Shown here piece after piece: positions 52,043 to 54,019 of a stretch of 54,019 nt of DNA. The notes under the pieces were generated by a model. The model had not been told where the DNA came from and did not search any database. It was given only the letters and a program-made list of their open reading frames with translations. Numbering within the stretch: the stretch's first letter is position 1; each line of letters begins with the position of its first letter. Source of the stretch: an uncultured Christensenellaceae bacterium (GTDB lineage Bacteria; Bacillota; Clostridia; Christensenellales; CAG-314); assembly GCA_910587795.1 (NCBI GenBank), contig CAJUNH010000010.1, positions 1 to 54,019 on the forward strand, written 5' to 3'. A program made the translations under genes and the position numbers.

Positions 52043-52867
52043 CTATATTCCTAACGCGCCGTCTATAGTATCGCGCGTTTGTCGGTTTGCGGGCGTTAGC
52101 GGCAGTCTTACGGAATAAGTTGTAAAAACGCCCGCTTTGTACAGCATATATTTTATTGCAATCGGGTTGACTTCCGATGCGGCAAGCCTTGCAAGTTTTT
52201 TAAATTCCGTTTTTTCTTCGGCCGTTCCGCAGTCTAAAACCTGCCTTGTATGCTTAGGCGCGTAATTGCCTGCAACGGATACGGCTCCGCTTGCTCCGCA
52301 ATCCAAATATTCGTCCAGCATTTCGTCGCTGCCGCATAAAACGTCGGCATACGGACGTACTTTTTTTGCAAAATCTACGTTATTGCAACTGTCTTTTATA
52401 TAACGTACTCCGTGGCTGTAAGCAAGTTCGGCAATCGCTTCTATATCTAAACCGTAACCCGCGCGGGAAGGAATATTGTACAGCATAACGGGCAAACCGC
52501 TTGCCTTGATAATCTCCTCTATGTGGCAGATATACCCTTTAACGGTGCATTTGCAAAAGGGCGGAGGGGCTATAAGCAGCATATCCGCACCGAGTTTTGC
52601 GTAGTGTTCCGCTTCTTTTGCCGCAGCCGCCGTAGATGCCTGCTCTATGCCTGCAATCAACGGCAGCGGACAAACTTGTCTTGTAACGTTAAGTAAATCC
52701 GTTTTTTCGTCGGCGTTTAGCAGCTGTGCCTCGGCAGTAGTGCCTAAGGCAAGCAGACCGTCCGCGTAAGGCTGTACGCGCTCGATCAATTTAATATAAC
52801 TGTCCGTATCTATCCTGTTTTGTCCGTCAAACGGCGTAGGCAGTGCGCAGATAAAAGTTTTAGGCAT
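52043..52867 (-). CDS. dapA: 4-hydroxy-tetrahydrodipicolinate synthase
   Basis: 274 residues. It condenses pyruvate with aspartate semialdehyde, the first committed step to diaminopimelate and lysine. GTTAEA (about 42-47) is the conserved Thr pair, Tyr130 lies in LYNIPSRAG, and the Schiff-base Lys158 in YIKDSCNN. The C-terminus (NPIAIKYMLYKAG, then VRLPLTP) completes the family pattern. Its start overlaps the end of asd by eight bases, so translation is coupled. A ribosome binding site is provided inside the asd gene. Confidence 0.94.
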   Translation of the reverse strand: MPKTFICALPTPFDGQNRIDTDSYIKLIERVQPYADGLLALGTTAEAQLLNADEKTDLLNVTRQVCPLPLIAGIEQASTAAAAKEAEHYAKLGADMLLIAPPPFCKCTVKGYICHIEEIIKASGLPVMLYNIPSRAGYGLDIEAIAELAYSHGVRYIKDSCNNVDFAKKVRPYADVLCGSDEMLDEYLDCGASGAVSVAGNYAPKHTRQVLDCGTAEEKTEFKKLARLAASEVNPIAIKYMLYKAGVFTTYSVRLPLTPANRQTRDTIDGALGI

Positions 52868-53840
52868 TAATTTCCTTATCCCTTTTTATAACTTCTTCCA
52901 AAATCTCATAAGCATTATATGCAGCTCCCCGCAAAAGATTGTCCGCTACAACAAACATATTTATCGCTTTGTTATTTGTCGGGTCGGTATAAATTCTTCC
53001 TACGCCGACGTATTTTGTGTTGCGTAAAGTGGTGGGCATTGGGTACACGCCTTCGCCGTCCATTAATAAAACGTTGGGGGCGTTTAAAAGCAAATTCCGT
53101 ACGGCGTTTACGTCCGTACGGTTGCGGAACTGTACGTTGACAAACGCTCCGTGACATACCGAAACGGGTACTCGGCAGCAAAAGCTGTTTACTTTAAGGT
53201 GCGGCATGCGCAGTATTTTACGGCTTTCGTTTATCATTTTCAGCTCTTCCGCAGTAATCCCTTTGTCGCTCTGTTTGCCTATGCAGGGGATAAGGTTGTC
53301 GTAAAGGGGATGGGCAAAACATTTAAGTCTTCCGTATGTGGCGCGGTTGTTTAGGTCGCACATTCCCTCTTTGCCCGCTCCGCTTGCCGATTGATACGTA
53401 GAAACGGTAATTTTAACGGGTTCCAGTTTGGCAAGCGCGTTTACTGCCAAAACTACTTGTATAGTAGTGCAGTTTGGGTTGGCAATTATTTTGCTGTTTG
53501 CTATCGTATCGCCGTTTATGCAAGGCACAACCAACGGCACGTCTTTTTTAAGACGGAAAAATGAGCTGTTATCTATACAAGTAACCCCCGTTTGCGCCAG
53601 CATAGGTACGTACCGTTTTGCAATTTCTTCGTTAGCCATAAACGCCGCGTAGTCGATTTTCCCGTACGTTATGCGTTCGCAGCTTTCAACAGTAACTCTT
53701 CGGTTTAATACTTCTATTTTGCTTCCTACGGAATTATTGCCGAACAGTCGCACGGCAACGTCGGGATGTTTGTCGTTGACAATGTCCACAAGACGTCCGC
53801 CTACAAGACCGCTTGCTCCTACAATCGCCAAAGTTTTCAT
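52860..53840 (-). CDS. asd: Aspartate-semialdehyde dehydrogenase
   Basis: 326 residues from the ATG at 53838-53840, chosen for the AAGGAGAG upstream; the longest frame adds 23 poorly supported residues. It makes aspartate semialdehyde from aspartyl phosphate with NADPH. IVGASGLVGG (6-15) binds the cofactor, Cys124 in ANPNCTT is the nucleophile, YQSASGAGKEG binds substrate, and the catalytic His lies in CHGAFVNV. Length is normal. First gene of the operon feeding dapA and dapB; the promoter is at 53971-53998. Confidence 0.94.
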   Translation of the reverse strand: MKTLAIVGASGLVGGRLVDIVNDKHPDVAVRLFGNNSVGSKIEVLNRRVTVESCERITYGKIDYAAFMANEEIAKRYVPMLAQTGVTCIDNSSFFRLKKDVPLVVPCINGDTIANSKIIANPNCTTIQVVLAVNALAKLEPVKITVSTYQSASGAGKEGMCDLNNRATYGRLKCFAHPLYDNLIPCIGKQSDKGITAEELKMINESRKILRMPHLKVNSFCCRVPVSVCHGAFVNVQFRNRTDVNAVRNLLLNAPNVLLMDGEGVYPMPTTLRNTKYVGVGRIYTDPTNNKAINMFVVADNLLRGAAYNAYEILEEVIKRDKEINA

Positions 53841-53970
53841 TTTCTCTCCTTGTTGTATATGGTATGGAGCGCAATGTCTAAAAATGTCAAAATATAGCCT
53901 ATAACGCAAACAATTTGCCTGTCTTAAAATAATCTGTATAAAATAATGCGGTAAATAGTGCGAAATTGAT

Positions 53971-53998
53971 ATTCTACAATAGGTTTGTTAATTGACAA
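53971..53998 (-). promoter_or_regulatory. Putative promoter of the asd-dapA-dapB operon
   Basis: On the minus strand: TTGTCA (53993-53998), a 16-base spacer, TAGAAT (53971-53976). The leader to the asd start would be about 125 bases; I saw no lysine riboswitch features in it. Confidence 0.6.
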
Positions 53999-54005
53999 GC
54001 CTATT
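53978..54005. repeat. Inverted repeat overlapping the asd promoter
   Basis: AATAGGTTTGT (53978-53988) and ACAAGCCTATT (53995-54005), complementary except for one G-T position, six-base loop. It covers the -35 hexamer. It could be an operator, or on the plus strand a terminator, since T-rich sequence follows it. Confidence 0.5.
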
Positions 54006-54019
54006 TTATTTTTAATCAA

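Noticed and set aside
53841..54019. Lysine riboswitch before asd
   Set aside because: The leader is short and AT-rich without the several conserved stems of that riboswitch.
1..54019. CRISPR arrays, rRNA genes, insertion sequences
   Set aside because: No regular repeat-spacer pattern, no rRNA sequence and no transposase gene was recognised on either strand.

Overview
The window looks like a chromosomal piece of an uncultured, low-to-mid GC Firmicutes (class Clostridia), probably a gut-type lineage. The support is gene content: a DUF4364 regulator, DegV, DUF421, a sporulation-type (PdaB-like) polysaccharide deacetylase, RNase J, an M3 oligoendopeptidase, a TrmR/TrhP pair for tRNA uridine-34 modification, Gram-positive ribosome binding sites and many intrinsic terminators. 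The exact family cannot be fixed from the sequence alone.

Layout. 0.6-5.5 kb: a 1035-residue secreted transglutaminase-like surface protein, a short relic that may be the tail of a dead dapA copy, and a membrane-tethered protein ending in a ribosomal-protein-uL15-like domain. 5.8-9.3 kb: alpha/beta hydrolase, a Mur ligase with a multi-pass membrane N-terminus, and D-Ala-D-Ala ligase. 9.3-11.5 kb: a membrane protein, tRNA-Glu(CTC) and a small secreted protein. 12.2-17.4 kb: pgi, hisS and a P-type ATPase, closely linked. 17.6-23.0 kb: ABC-F ATPase, short-chain reductase, membrane-anchored hydrolase and M3 peptidase. 23.2-31.8 kb: mixed housekeeping genes (deoC, isochorismatase, tRNA-Leu(AAG), DUF4364, cysE, DegV, DUF421, deacetylase, two-OB SSB-like protein).

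32.1-44.8 kb is the notable region. Two secreted SH3-type proteins with C-terminal membrane anchors run leftward around a small sigma-region-4/ArpU-like regulator. The regulator's promoter carries a LexA-like (SOS) box and a separate perfect palindrome. After these comes a compact, intact, one-direction cassette: large terminase with complete ATPase and nuclease residues, two small proteins, portal, scaffold-like protein, HK97-fold major capsid candidate, a 90-residue protein, an adaptor-like protein, a 418-codon plug/hub-like protein, and a long alpha-helical protein. A strong terminator closes the cassette. The order follows the P22-type podovirus head module up to the tail-needle position and then stops. 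No integrase, lysis gene, ejection protein, tailspike, replication gene or lysogeny repressor is visible. It is either a cleanly truncated prophage or a domesticated particle-forming system (gene-transfer-agent-like, PBSX-like, or another capsid use). This is my main candidate for something undescribed.

45.0-54.0 kb returns to host genes: two multi-pass membrane proteins, RNase J with an unusually long basic N-terminal extension, the trmR-trhP pair, and on the minus strand an asd-dapA-dapB operon for the diaminopimelate/lysine pathway, needed for the peptide of peptidoglycan. No rRNA, CRISPR array or insertion sequence was seen.
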